Shown here: in pieces, positions 49,256-61,000 of the stretch | Position numbering within the stretch: position 1 is the first letter of the stretch | Layout: every line of letters starts with the position of its first letter | Assembly: GCA_036971475.1 (NCBI GenBank) | Contig: JBAIZL010000002.1 | Span: 53,456,729 to 53,520,728 of the forward strand | Reading direction: 5' to 3' | Source: Prosapia bicincta | Taxonomy: Eukaryota; Arthropoda; Insecta; Hemiptera; Cercopidae | Length of the DNA: 64,000 nt | Program-made: the position numbers and the translations under genes | Notes under the pieces: model-generated | What the model was told of the DNA's origin: nothing | What the model saw: the letters and a program-made list of their open reading frames with translations, nothing else | The model's database searches: none

Positions 49256-51310
49256 AAAATAATAATTAAGTTAACGTATAGAGAGACAAAAAGAAAGACG
49301 TATGCCCAAATATATACTATCTAAAAATTATTATCACGCATGGCTTTTCAAAGAGCTAACTAAACCTTTTCCCAAATATTACACCTTAAAATATAATGTA
49401 GTAAAACACTTGAAAATAATTAACAAGTCAATATATAGAGAAAAAAAGGTACAATAATATATACAGTGTATATAATTATACACGCATTGCTTTTCATGGA
49501 GCTAACAAAAAATAGCCTTATATGTATGAATTGTTTTGCCAGCGTTTTTACCAAACACTGATGATCCGGTCTCGTAAAGCAGAGATCGGTCTCACGGAGT
49601 GTGTAATCTATTATTCTATGACAGGTGAGACGTACTTCAGGCAATAATTGTCTGAATTGTCGAAGACAATCATAGTCTTAAGACAACAGTGTGTAACCAG
49701 CCTAAGCAATAAAATGCGTTACAGTTATAATTATAGTAAAATTGTTTTTAATATAATCCATACATTTTATTTGTATGAAGATATTTTGTCTTGAAAGAGA
49801 TTACATTACTTCAATAAAATATTTCAAACGTTCAGACACTCGTTTGAACTTTGTATTACCTTATAGCAAACACCTAAATTAGTTGTAAAGAAAGAGAGTA
49901 TTTAAAGAAAGAACAGTTAAATTATTTTTCTATGTTAAATTTCAATATAATTTACTTCAACAATATAACGCAACTGTTTTTATTGTTATTCTAAAAACGG
50001 TTTTTAAAATTAACTACCAATAAAAAAATTCAAAACATTTTCTCCTTATTCAAAGTCCAAAAGAGATAGCAATGTTTTAATCAGTTTTTATCAATAAGTA
50101 AAATTTTCAAAGTTCTTTATTAAAAATGATTCTCTTAACGAAATTTCGGAATAAATTCCCAAGAGAAATTGTAAATGTTTCACAATAACAAAGTGTATAC
50201 GTGTAGAAAGGTTTTGAAAAACCCGACAAAGGATAAATCTGCTTCGTGTAGGCCTATGCAGTCCTACATATTCCCAGGGGTATGTTACCCTTCCACTCAC
50301 ATGATCCTTCCTCTTATCGTCAGGGGATGTTCTGTCCCTACTCGAATCCTGTCCATTATTTACTTATTATTTACTGTCCATATGTACTTTCCTTCACATA
50401 ATCACGTGTATCAAACAAAATAATCCATCATCTTAAGAAATATACAAATCCCCTTTTTTGTTTTTTGTATGATATATCATTTATTACGTGTTTTGACCAA
50501 AACTCCTAATGCTATAAATTCAAATTTTGTCTTTAGATTTATGAATTATGTGCCTACCTATTTGAGAACTTAAACAATTGGTTAAGGTAGGCCTATAACA
50601 ACAGATTAGTTGAAGCGTACCTGATCCAGGTAAAATGCTCTTTAATTTGGAAGATGACGAAAGTTATCGTGAGGATAAATAACAATTATCAAAAAATCTT
50701 GGTTGAAAAAAGAATGAATGAAAAGTGTTTGTCAGGTAAAACAGAAAAATATCATGCGATATGACAGTTGAGGTTACAGATATGAAGTAGATGAATATGG
50801 TTTTCAAGATAATTCCTTCTATTAACGAATGGGTATTTGTAAAGACAAATAGTCCGAGTTGTTTAAGAGTTGTCATTTCCTTTACAGTCTCTGTTTTCAA
50901 AGTTGAAATTTCAAGCACTTTGCAGCTGTGAAACTGAGTTTGGAAAAAATAACACTGAAATTCACAAAGCGAGTTAATTAAAGTTTGTTTTGTCTTAAAA
51001 TGATTTGGAAACAGAAATTTGAAAACGAAACATTTATTTTAGAAGAAAACTTTTTAACACTATCTTAATTCAATGTATCTTAGTTCGAATATTCATTACT
51101 TGTGCACAATACAGTATTAGATTCAATGGCATAATAAGAGTTTAACGTTGAGTGATGCAAGATATTATATAATTACAATTTACAAAAAAATAAGATGTAG
51201 GCCTATATTTTAAAACATAATGAACAATTAATATATTTAAAAAAATACTGTATTAACATCAAGGGTCATCCACTACAAACGTTTTACAAAATGTATTTGA
51301 ACTTGAGTTG

Positions 51311-51314
<4 letters not shown>
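49256..51314. other. Intergenic, nothing recognised
   Basis: AT-rich sequence. The frames at 49420-49644, 50091-50300, 50175-50423 and 50664-50918 show no recognisable domain; two of them overlap on opposite strands. Confidence 0.45.

Positions 51315-51362
<48 letters not shown>
51315..51362. repeat. (TA)n microsatellite
   Basis: AT dinucleotide tract of about 48 bp. A shorter one follows at about 51532-51549. Neither borders a palindrome. Confidence 0.95.
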
Positions 51363-51366
<4 letters not shown>

Positions 51367-51689
51367 TATATAAATATTTAAATTTGCAACACTTTTTCTT
51401 GTATTTACTTATCACTTTCACTCTATGTTCTTAAACAAGAATCTTACTTGATATTTATGCGAGTTACCTTACAAAGATTGAAAGTACCTCCATTATCAAG
51501 CATCACTGATTTTGGGTTGTAGTAGACTAAATATATATATATATATATAGGGAGCGTGTGAACTAATAGTAGGAATCCAAAAAGAATAGAATTACCTAAA
51601 ACTCGGATTATGCGGATATACTTTCCTGGGCATTAAAAAAAAAATGAACTCTAATACTATAACTAAAAATTTACTAAATGGTTCTATAG

Positions 51690-52022
51690 ATCTTTATATG
51701 AACATTTCTTGGAATCACAACTCATTTCCTCTGCATACCTTATTAATATAAACATTTATTGGCAGCCCGACTCATTTCCTATGCATACCGTATTGTTATA
51801 AATATTTTTAGGAATACATACTAATTTCCTATGCATACCGTATTGTTATAAATATTTTTAGGAATACATACTCATTTCCTTTGCATACCGTACTGATATA
51901 AATATTTCTTGAAAGTCCAAATCATAATTTTATTTCAAATAGTTAATAAAGACTCAAAAAGAAATGGGCTCAAATTCATCGAAAGCTCGAAATATCGGAA
52001 CTGGAATTTTGAGACTCTACTG
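51690..52022 (-). mobile_element. Truncated, inverted copy of the TIR element with 50-bp repeats
   Basis: Its right end, reverse-complemented, is CAGTAGAGTCTCAAAATTCC next to TA (52023-52024). It continues through TTTCGAGCTTTCGATGAATT into about 4.7 inverted copies of the same 50-bp repeat (51690-51925). The opposite TIR is missing. Repeat units here match the TATATCAATACGG sub-variant of the 46.8-kb array. Confidence 0.65.
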
Positions 52023-52024
52023 TA

Positions 52025-54462
52025 TTTTGTAGTGAGAGTCTTTCATAAATGGCTTTAATTACTAATTTTGATAACAACTGAAAATAAATAAAGGAAGGAT
52101 GGCAGAGACGTTTTAGTTTAGTTATTTATGTCGATAGAAACTGCTGAAGTTGTAGAATTAGATTAAATGTGAGAAGTTTGGTTTAAACAAGTTTAAACTT
52201 GTTAATAGCCATAGCTAAGATGATTATTAATGTTAATGGTAAGATATTGGCTGAATAAAAGTAGGTACTGGCATTAACAATACATATATAAAAGTTTTAT
52301 AGAATTTATTTCCCAATTATTGAATCATTTTAAAGTTAATCATACTGTATTTTGCAATTAATAAAATGTAAATTTAAAAGTATTACGTAGTTTATTGGAA
52401 ACATGTCATAAAATTTATAGTATTTAAAGCCTAAATGTAGTAATTCAAAAATTACTAGAAATAAAGTGTAAATGCAGTATATTGAAAAATGTGTTCTAAA
52501 GAAATTATGCTTGTATTTTGAGTAATTATTTATACTTTTGTTTGCCATTAGTACGAAATGCAAAAAAGTAAAAGTTATAAAGGAATTACTTGATAATAAA
52601 ACCAAAATACAATCGAAACAAATACATCAAACGTGTTTCAATGACCAAGGCAACCTCATCACTAATTATAACTACACTTTATAATCAATAAACTATTTTA
52701 TAATCAGATGCTATGTGTTGCTGTTTGTAAAGTGGTTACACGCTACTAGAGAGCGTAGCACTAGATTAGACATATCGATCTAGTGTGGATCATGTCTAAC
52801 TAGTTTTAAAATTAGCAACGACCTTCATGTGCATGACTGTCACATTGTATCTCCAAAGGTCTGCCAGCCCGTCCTCTTTGGGAAGGAGATCTTGCTGAAC
52901 ACGAATCACGTTGCTTCCTTATTTTTATATGGGATTCATTTCCAACGTTAGTCCTCCTTACAAGACCTCCTCTAAGTTCCACCATAACTCTTTAAATTCC
53001 TACCAAGAAATGGTAGCCTATATGCGTTGTTTGCTCTCAATTACTATTTATTACAGATATGTTAAAGGTTTTTAAAGATACTAAAATGTATTGTTATTTT
53101 TGAAACTTATTGTTTTTCTTTTAATTTTGCTGTTTTCTTTAGTGCTTGAGGCTTGAGACTGACCTCTCTTCTCCAACTCCTGCAGAGAGCAGATAAGACA
53201 CTCTACCTATGGAAGCTGTTATTTTTCCTACTCCCTCTACTAAGAAGTTGTTATAAGCCATTCTTTGTCCTACGTACTCTGCATATATTCTTATTCGTTC
53301 TTATTTTCACTTTGATGTAATGGGTAAACCATGCAGCCCCTTCTTCATCTATGACAGAGAGTTTTGTAGTTTTACCGAAATCGTATCTCTATTTCCAGTC
53401 CTATTCAATCCATTACAGTCAAATTAACTGTTAAAGAATCAAATAATAACAGATTAAGTAAACAAATATAATTTCTTTGTAAATGTCTTGTTTAAAGTTT
53501 TGTTCAATGTACGGCACAAATAAATGTTGGCAACAATCTAGCCTTCCACCCGGAGGAGCGTTTATCAACATGGCGTTGATTCAGTGTCTGCCAGATTGAC
53601 TTCGTAACGTACATTTCCTAAAGACCCTCTTTGGGCAGTAGCTGGGCAGTAAATCACTTGTCTGGGTAGAGACATGTTCCAAAGGGCTAAAACAACGATA
53701 ATGCAAAAGAAAGGTAACGATTTTTTATTATCGTTTTATCATTAATTGAACGAAAATAATAATTCATTAGGATGCTATTTGTTCTTGAGTTTATCATTCG
53801 TGTAAAACTTAACGGCGTATGTAGTCATTGCTTCTATACTTGAGTGTTCTTACACTTACGCTTCGAGCATTGATTTGTATTAGTCGTGTAATTGTTCGGG
53901 TGTACCAAACAGTCGGAGAAAGTCTGAAAAAACAGAAACATAAATTAGTCATAATTAATAAGTAATTCGAATCATAAAGTCAGAATTCTTATTATCCTTA
54001 CGCTGAATGAAACTGTGTTGTTCTAGAAACTTTGATACTTCTAGTTTAGAATAATTTGATTAAGTCGTTTATTTTAAATCCTTGACTATCTTTCCAGTTT
54101 GAATTAAATAAATCAACTAATTGAATAACCAATTGTGGATTAGATTATTTACGATCCGAGCGCGCTAGAACGCATTAATTAGTTCTTTGCGTCAATTGAG
54201 TTATACCTGGCTACGAAATTATTCTCACGCGATTTTTAATTTATTATTTTGTAAAATAGTTAGTTTCTTGTTTGATAATTGATTAAATGTAATCATAGTT
54301 AGTAAGAAGAAGTTAAAAGCAACTTACTGTTTGAAGTTCACATAAAATTCTAGGCTAAAACACATTAGTTATAAATATTATTTACATGTACACTACTCGT
54401 ATATATACTAAGTAATTTTTTTAATTTTTAACTCGTCACTAGCTTCGCTCTCACTCACTACC
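52025..54462. other. Intergenic with a short hairpin
   Basis: At 52760-52804, ACTAGATTAGACAT and ATGTCTAACTAGT form a hairpin with one bulged base. Moderately less AT-rich patches at about 52830-53010, 53140-53360 and 53560-53700 match nothing I recognise and contain no sustained open frame. Confidence 0.4.
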
Positions 54463-54788
54463 AACTATAGTTTGATTTAAAACCGAATAGGATTCAGCGT
54501 AGGTGAAATCAGACAGAGGGAGTGGAGATTACAGCCATCTGAGCTAATGGGAAATACACATCTTGCTGCGTGGGTGAGCCTTGTTGCCAATTCGACTTTA
54601 TTCCGTTCGTCGCTCAGTGACATCGTAACTGCGGTGGAGTGATTTACTAGTGGTGTAGCTTGCTTCGTTCTGCAATTTCAGTCGCTGGCAGTGGCGGATT
54701 GACTGCAATGCATTCGAACTGACAACATCGCATCCCTACCCTGCCACATTACCCATTCTTATTGTACTTTAAATCAAAGTATAACGAT
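54463..54788. mobile_element. Possible MITE with ~30-bp imperfect TIRs
   Basis: The left end is AACTATAGTTTGATTTAAAA. The right end, reverse-complemented, is GTTATACTTTGATTTAAAGT. About 23 of 32 positions agree by eye. The interior (54490-54760) is markedly less AT-rich than the flanks and has no long open frame. No target-site duplication was confirmed, so family assignment is open. Confidence 0.4.
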
Positions 54789-57700
54789 CAACCTCGGTCA
54801 ACCGCAGATTTTCCACATTAACTCAGTAACATACACAAGACACGTCAGCTTTTACTCGACACCGAGTACCAACTTAACAGACTAAGACGATCCAATTAGT
54901 ATAAAATCTGAAGATGGTCATATCATGTTTTGTACGTCTGATAAAATGACAAGTTATGGGCTATAAATATCTATCCTTATCTATGCTGCAGGTCTCGATA
55001 AACGAAAAAACCCTGAGGCAGAGTAGGCTTCTAGCCTAACACATCAAAAAATAACTCTCTTGAACCAAAAAAAACAAAGAGGAAAAATCATGACGAAAAA
55101 TTGATGACTTAATGTTTTGAACGATTAGTGACGAACATTAATTGTCAGCAGGAAGCATTGGGTTAACTTATAATTTAAATAAACTTTGTGAAATAAGGTA
55201 AGTTAAAACGATTTCGAACGCCCTAAGTGATCTTCGTTCAATCTTTCAGCGAAAGAAAACGTCTAGTTTCAGTAAGTTTTCATAAATGTACCTAAATTAT
55301 GACTCCATCATGCCGTTAATTTGTTTAACTGAAATATCATAAAAAATAATAAATTAAAATCTAATTTTATGCAGTAGTGTACTATGAAGAATGATTGTGC
55401 CATGTCGGAGTCACCTAAAAGACACGCACATAAAGTACAACGCAATAGTATAACATAGGTAAGGAAGAGCGAATTTGCTGTCATAATGTTTGAAAATGGC
55501 CATTAAAAAAGGAGCAATTTAAACATATGTGTTTATTTGCATCAGTCAAAATCTAGGAATTGTAGGATTTCTTAATCGATTATTTAAAAGCAGAAATATT
55601 ATTATTTTTGTATTAACTCAACACTTATTCACGGAATTTTTAAATATAGATTTCAGTACATTCTTCTGCATTTATTGACGCGTTTCGGATGAATTCCATT
55701 ATCTAAACTTTAACCGTACTCAGTGTATTGTACTTAAAGCAGAGGAATGACAAATCATAAAATTGAATACGCCTGTAATGTTTAGATTACTACGTACTAT
55801 CCTAATGACAACTTTCTTTTAGCTTTCAATGCCATACGTTTCTCCACTACATTATGAATACCTCCACTACATTATCAACCAAATAGTTTTATCTGTCAAG
55901 TTCTTACGGGGTTTTGTTGTCAGTATACATGAACAAATTTCAGGCTCTAATAATTACATTGAAATTCAGCAATATCTGGTAACATAATTGTAAAAACTAA
56001 CTCAACTATATAAATAAAGTTGTTTTATATTGAATAGATTTAAAAACCAAAATATGTTTTCAACTGTTTTAAATCGAAATTCCATCTTCAAACTTCTTTA
56101 TTACCTATATTATATTTCAGATAAACTACGCCTTCAAAATACATTTTATTTCATTTATTAAATACTGTACTTTAAGCAACACTAACTTGCGTAAAGAAAC
56201 GTCAATTTAGATCATAGAAATAATTTAAATGTAATTATATTTTAAAATTTGTGTAGAAAGCAACATGAGTTTAAACACTATTTTGCTTAAAGAAACCTCA
56301 ATACAGAACATAGTAACAATAATTTAAATGTAATTACATTTTAAAATTTTTATAGAAAACTCCATGAGTGGAAAATACAAGAAGATTATAAAAATAAAAA
56401 TGTTTACAGATAATGATAGGTACATAATTATCTTTATACTCAAAATATTCTGAAGGTTTATAAACTTTGGAACTAACAGGCATAAGAATCAAGACTAGAC
56501 TTGCAGTTTTAAAATAAACTTGCCTTGTTACTAAAGGTATTGACAACATTTAATAAGTATCTGTGAAGTCAATTAATAGAACTATGTTATGGAAAAGAAT
56601 GATAAGTGTAAAATAAAAAAACCAAAACGCTATTTAAAAAACAGTAAACAACATAACTTACAATAATTTTTCTACAAAACAATATATAATAAATATTACA
56701 AAATGAAATACAAAATAATGACAGCAAACATAATTTCAAGAAGATTTTGAAAAACAACATACAATGAGTTTCTTTACTATTGGTAGTTTTAGGAATCGTA
56801 TATAAAGAAGATAAATATTGTAAAAAAAACTTTGAATGTTATTAAAGACTACTCACAAGAGTAGTATGTGAAATAAATCTTCATATAAATTTTTTCCTAA
56901 AAATAATTTTTATAGAAACATTAATATAAAAAAAATTATCATTAGAACTGAGAGGTTTTTCAACAATTGGGGCCAACAACACGGGAATTGTCAACTTAAA
57001 CAAACCGACGGAATTAAACAAGCTTCAGTTTGTGGCTGTCAAGCAAATAAGACGCGCCAGGTGAAGTTGATCCTACCGTAAAATTGCATGATATGCTTCA
57101 GTAATTATTTGTTCCTGAAACATTGCTTAAATATTGATAAATTATCAACACACCCTTTGTCCGACGAAAGAGATATTATTCTTTATAGTGTTTCGTCCAG
57201 AAAAAAATCCTACAATTTGATACTTTGGTAATTTTTTGTTATTGGAACATGCAAACACACTGGGGTAAGTTAGTTATATTTAGAGTTATATAAAGGTTGA
57301 CTAGAGGAAGGGTGTGTTGTGGAAAATAACCTTTCTCCACTTGTTGTGATGTTAGTGAAAGTTTTCTCTAGATCTCAGCGTTTCTTTAAAAAAATTACAT
57401 TATGCCTTCACAGACAAAATAAAGAGAAAAAGAGAGTTTGTGTTTGTGTATGTGGGAGAGAAATCGCAGAAATGTCCTTACTAACTACAGTAGAATGTTG
57501 AAAACAAAACAAAATTTAATATCTACAAAATAAAAATAATAATAAATTATTGAAAAACAAATACACATTTGGAATAAAAGTAAATAATTATTATTTTCAC
57601 ATTTCGATGTAAAAACATAAATACATTTAGGACATAAAAATATAAAATAATCGGAAGTAAATGATTTGTAATGTTATTATACGATAATTTAATACTAAAG

Positions 57701-58129
57701 TTGAATAAATTTTAAATTGTATTTCAGAACTTTAGTACTTTATATATATTATACTTTTAGAAGTAATTCTATTGAAGTATACATGATTAGAATAAGCTTT
57801 AAGAAATCTAAGCCTAATTGAAATGTATTCACTGTCAGATTACACTTATCAATGTCCGTCCAGTGCATTACATACATACAATGAAAGGTACTTTTAAGTC
57901 TCCGTTTGTAATTACAGTCTGAGTGGTATCTTTCCAGAAGGAAAGTGGTAAATATATCGTTCTAATCGATTCCCCTGCATTATCACCACGCCTATACATC
58001 CATATTGATACAAGTTTCTCCGTTACAGCTTCACACATCTTATTTTTACAATACGTATAAGTGTAATTAAAAAAAAAAAATTTGGAATTGGTAAAATATG
58101 TAAATGTAAGTGACCAATTTAACTTTAGT
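54789..58129. other. Intergenic, nothing recognised
   Basis: AT-rich sequence. ATTTAAATGTAATTA-type sentences recur near 56225 and 56325 with AGAAAGCAACATGAGT/AGAAAACTCCATGAGT, a weak ~100-bp diverged duplication. No frame here has recognisable protein character. Confidence 0.45.
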
Positions 58130-58190
58130 TTAATATCCAGAGTACATCCGTACATTCTGTCAGGTACAACGTTTCGCCAGAATTTCGCGC
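58130..58190 (-). repeat. Tail fragment related to the 29.5-kb palindromic family
   Basis: On the minus strand GGCGAAACGTTGTACCTGAC is followed by CAGAATGTACGGATGTACTC. The second block matches CAGAATGAACGGATGTACTC in the 29.5-kb elements, and the GCGAAACGT block in front is also shared. No CTGATGA box is present. Confidence 0.55.
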
Positions 58191-58643
58191 CCAGAACCAG
58201 ACAAAGCCAGCCACCGCCCCCCCCCCTGTCTCTGGCGAGCTGCTACCATCACACATAGACTACCCATTCGGCTAGCAACATTAGCAACAATATAGATTAT
58301 CATGTACAGATCTAATAAATTCTTTTCATAGAATGGAGGCTGTGAAGCAGTGTAAATCAGAAGGTTAGTGTTGCGTCAGAGCGGGATGAAAAAGTGTGGC
58401 AAAAAAAATCCCCGAAAGGAAAAACCCCGCGCCATGTCATGCAGATACCCTCGAGGCTACGATACCTTTATACTAAGAGATATTGTGTAGTATTACCATA
58501 CAAAAACCTGGTTAGTGATATGATAATAGGGACATGCACATCTTCATCTACAGCTTACTCAAAACTGAAATGGTCGTGCAAAAAAATTAGTTATTCCGTT
58601 GGGGCTTACTCGAGAAGTGCATCTGCGTCACCTGCAACAGAAC
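58191..58643. other. Less AT-rich unassigned segment
   Basis: Contains a poly-C run near 58217-58226 and an 84-codon frame (58394-58648) without ATG context or a recognisable domain. Nothing further can be supported. Confidence 0.4.
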
Positions 58644-58860
58644 TATGAGAGTAGAGAAGGCTACAGGGTAGACGGCGCACTTGGGCCCGAGCCAATAGGA
58701 AAGCCGGATTTTCTACCCCCACCCCTTTCCAAGATGGCGGCGCCCATAAGCGCGGGAACAACATTTACACCGAGCCAATAGGAAAGCCGGATTTGCTACC
58801 CCAACCCCTTTCCAAGATGGCGGCGCCCATAAGCGCGGAAACAACATTTACACCATATAT
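58644..58860 (+). repeat. 83-bp repeat array 1, two copies, with leader
   Basis: After a leader GAGAGTAGAGAAGGCTACAG, units start at 58692 and 58775 (CCAATAGGAAAGCCGGATT...). Each carries AAGATGGCGGCGCCCATAAG (first at 58731), which contains the YY1-type AAGATGGCGGC motif, plus a CCAAT motif at the unit start. The array ends with an ACACC / ATATATCTG transition at about 58854. Confidence 0.9.
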
Positions 58861-58914
58861 CTGTTTTTGATATGATCACTGTAGCGTTGCATCAGTAATT
58901 AGCAAAAACAATGA

Positions 58915-59290
58915 CAATTTATTCAGCCAAAAAACCCTTACGAATACACAATAGACAACCCAAATCCCCCCAAAATGAACGCCCTCATTAAAATAGATAA
59001 AATCAACAATCCCATAAGACCCCTAATAAATTTTAAAAATGCAACTGCCTATAATATATCACAAATAATCGCCAATAATCTAAAACACGAACTTAAATAT
59101 GGAAAATGAATACACCATAAAAAACTAAATTAAAATAACCGAAATACTAAAAACAATAAATATGACCAACAACACCAAATTTATATCATTTAATATCACA
59201 AACATGTACTCTAATATACCAATAAACGAAATCATCCAAATAATAAAAAACAAATTAACTGATCTTATAACCAAGCCCAAATACTCAATG
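58915..59290 (+). pseudogene. Penelope-like reverse transcriptase fragment (broken)
   Basis: Frame 1 (58915-59103) reads ...MNALIKIDKINNPIRPLINF and TAYNISQIIANNLKHELKYG, then a stop. This resembles the block before reverse-transcriptase motif A (LxKIHKxNxPIRPxxN). Frame 2 (about 59129-59290) reads NTKFISFNITNMYSNIPINE, which is motif A with the usual FDI.NMYTNIP pattern of Penelope-like RTs. The catalytic Asp is replaced by Asn (59192-59194). The frameshift, stop and lost Asp make it non-functional. Motifs B-E, including the YxDD box, and any GIY-YIG endonuclease are missing; the fragment runs into a (TA)n tract at 59304. A related non-LTR RT is the main alternative. Confidence 0.62.
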
Positions 59291-59303
59291 TGTTTTATAT
59301 ATA

Positions 59304-59322
59304 TATATATATATAACTCTCC
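59304..59322. repeat. (TA)n tract at the end of the RT fragment
   Basis: Short AT dinucleotide tract right after the reverse-transcriptase homology ends. Confidence 0.85.
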
Positions 59323-59449
59323 TCATTTCCTCACTGGGTAGATATGATACTACAAATGACAGGCATACGATCGCTGTTTTTACTGACTGTTTACCTTACT
59401 CTTAAAAAAGCAAATATGTTAGCAGCACTGACTAATAAATTGCTCATAA

Positions 59450-59810
59450 GTAGAGAAGGCTATCGTTGAGATGGAGCGCTTGGGAGGGAACCAATAGGAA
59501 AGCTGGATTTGCTACCCCAACCCCTTTCCAAGATGGCCACGCCCATAAGCGCGGGAACAACATTTACACCAAGCCAATAGGAAAGCCGGATTTGCTACCC
59601 CAACCCCTTTCCAAGATGGCGGCGCCCATAAGCGAGGGAACAACATCTACACCAAGCCAATAGGAAAGCCGGATTTGCTACCCCAACCCCTTTCCAAGAT
59701 GGCGGCGCCCATAAGCGCGGGAACAACATTTACACCAAGCTAATAGGAAAGCCGGATTTGCTACCCCAACCCCTATCCAAGATGGCGGCGCCCATAAGCG
59801 CGGGAAGTTC
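59450..59810 (+). repeat. 83-bp repeat array 2, four copies, with leader
   Basis: The same GTAGAGAAGGCTA leader precedes units starting at 59491, 59574, 59657 and 59740 (exact 83-bp spacing). The last unit breaks off near 59806. The AAGATGGCGGC motif is intact in units 2-4 and mutated (AAGATGGCCAC) in the first. Frames across the array on either strand (59466-59663, 59678-59899) are repeat translations, not genes. Confidence 0.92.
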
Positions 59811-60255
59811 AAATAGTCAACTGTCTGTGAGGGAATCGGCCTATCACATTGCAGGCGCTCGGTAGGCTTACGCCTGAAGGACACCCAACACACGGACACC
59901 CGCTCCCGCAGGAGGGAGATGTGTGAAGAGTATGAATATCAGTACAACGAACACTATGTCTGTTTACAGATGTACCGAATAACAAGGTCGATTCTCTGTA
60001 ACGCCTAATACTGTGTGTAGCAAATATACAAGTTTATTGTTATCTAGACACTTGCACTCCTAACCGCTATGTGCAGAGGTGAAATAATAATAACTCAAAT
60101 ATCTCTTAGCATAAGGTTAGTCTCGGAGCTCCTGCATGCTCTGTCGTGGGTATTTCCTAGCTTTATAAAGGGAAAAAACAACGAAAAAGCCTGTACCCGC
60201 TCAGACCTGCACATCCCAGCTAAATTGGATCCAGCCTAACCAACACATAGTAGAA
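59811..60255. other. Less AT-rich unassigned segment
   Basis: No recognised gene. An inverted CCCGCTCCCGCAGGAGGGAG motif lies at about 59898-59917. Confidence 0.4.
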
Positions 60256-60545
60256 GGGGTGATCTCAACAACGTTCAGGACCATCCCTGGGGGTTGTTAT
60301 GAATGAAGAAGGCTCTGAATGACCTTGATCATAGACTATGGGACGTATATGACTACGTCTAGAGGTAGTTAGTGGATAACCTAGGCTGGTAAAAATGGAT
60401 CAAACCTACCCACAGGTATGGGGTGATCTCAACAACGATCAGGACCATCCCCAGGGGTTGGAACGGATGAAGGCGGCTCTGAATGGCCATGATCATAGAC
60501 TATGAGGTGTGTTTGACTACTTCTAGAGGTAATTAATGGAAAAAA
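60256..60545 (+). repeat. 164-bp tandem duplication
   Basis: GGGGTGATCTCAACAACG begins at 60256 and 60420. Both copies continue through AGGACCATCCC, GAAGG.GGCTCTGAATG and GATCATAGACTATG to TCTAGAGGTA. The copies differ at roughly one base in ten. Confidence 0.88.
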
Positions 60546-61000
60546 CCAAATCAGGCCTATGACGCAACCACCCCGGGACATCCTCAAAACCCTCCCCGGA
60601 GGTAGCTACCGGCGTGGGGTTATCTTAAGATATAACTGTTTAATATATGAAATATCAACGCTCGAACGACTCAGGGCCCACCCTAAAATGAACGGTATAA
60701 CCCAGGGTAATGAGGGATACAAGTTGAATGTTAAATGCCGCGTAGGCCGCTCACTCGAACCCTGACGGGCCAGCGCCTTAAAAACAAAATATCTAAAAAC
60801 ATACCAGGTATAGCAACAGAGGTATCTAGTAGGGCCTACCTCCAAAGGTAAAAAAATAAACAGTGTAACAAAGCCTTATCGCTTGAGTGAACACGTTTGA
60901 CCTAAATGTGCAGGCATGCAGAGATAACGCAAATCCCTAGAACCGCAAAGACAGATAGCTACCGGTGGTCTATTTTCATATTATAAAAATAATAAGCAGT
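60546..61000. other. Less AT-rich unassigned segment
   Basis: Overlapping open frames on opposite strands (60559-60765 plus, 60606-60845 minus) give no recognisable protein. Confidence 0.4.

Noticed and set aside
59466..59899. Open frames across the 83-bp array on both strands
   Set aside because: The frames follow the repeat rather than any protein. Both strands are open at once and the array has a regulatory-looking content.
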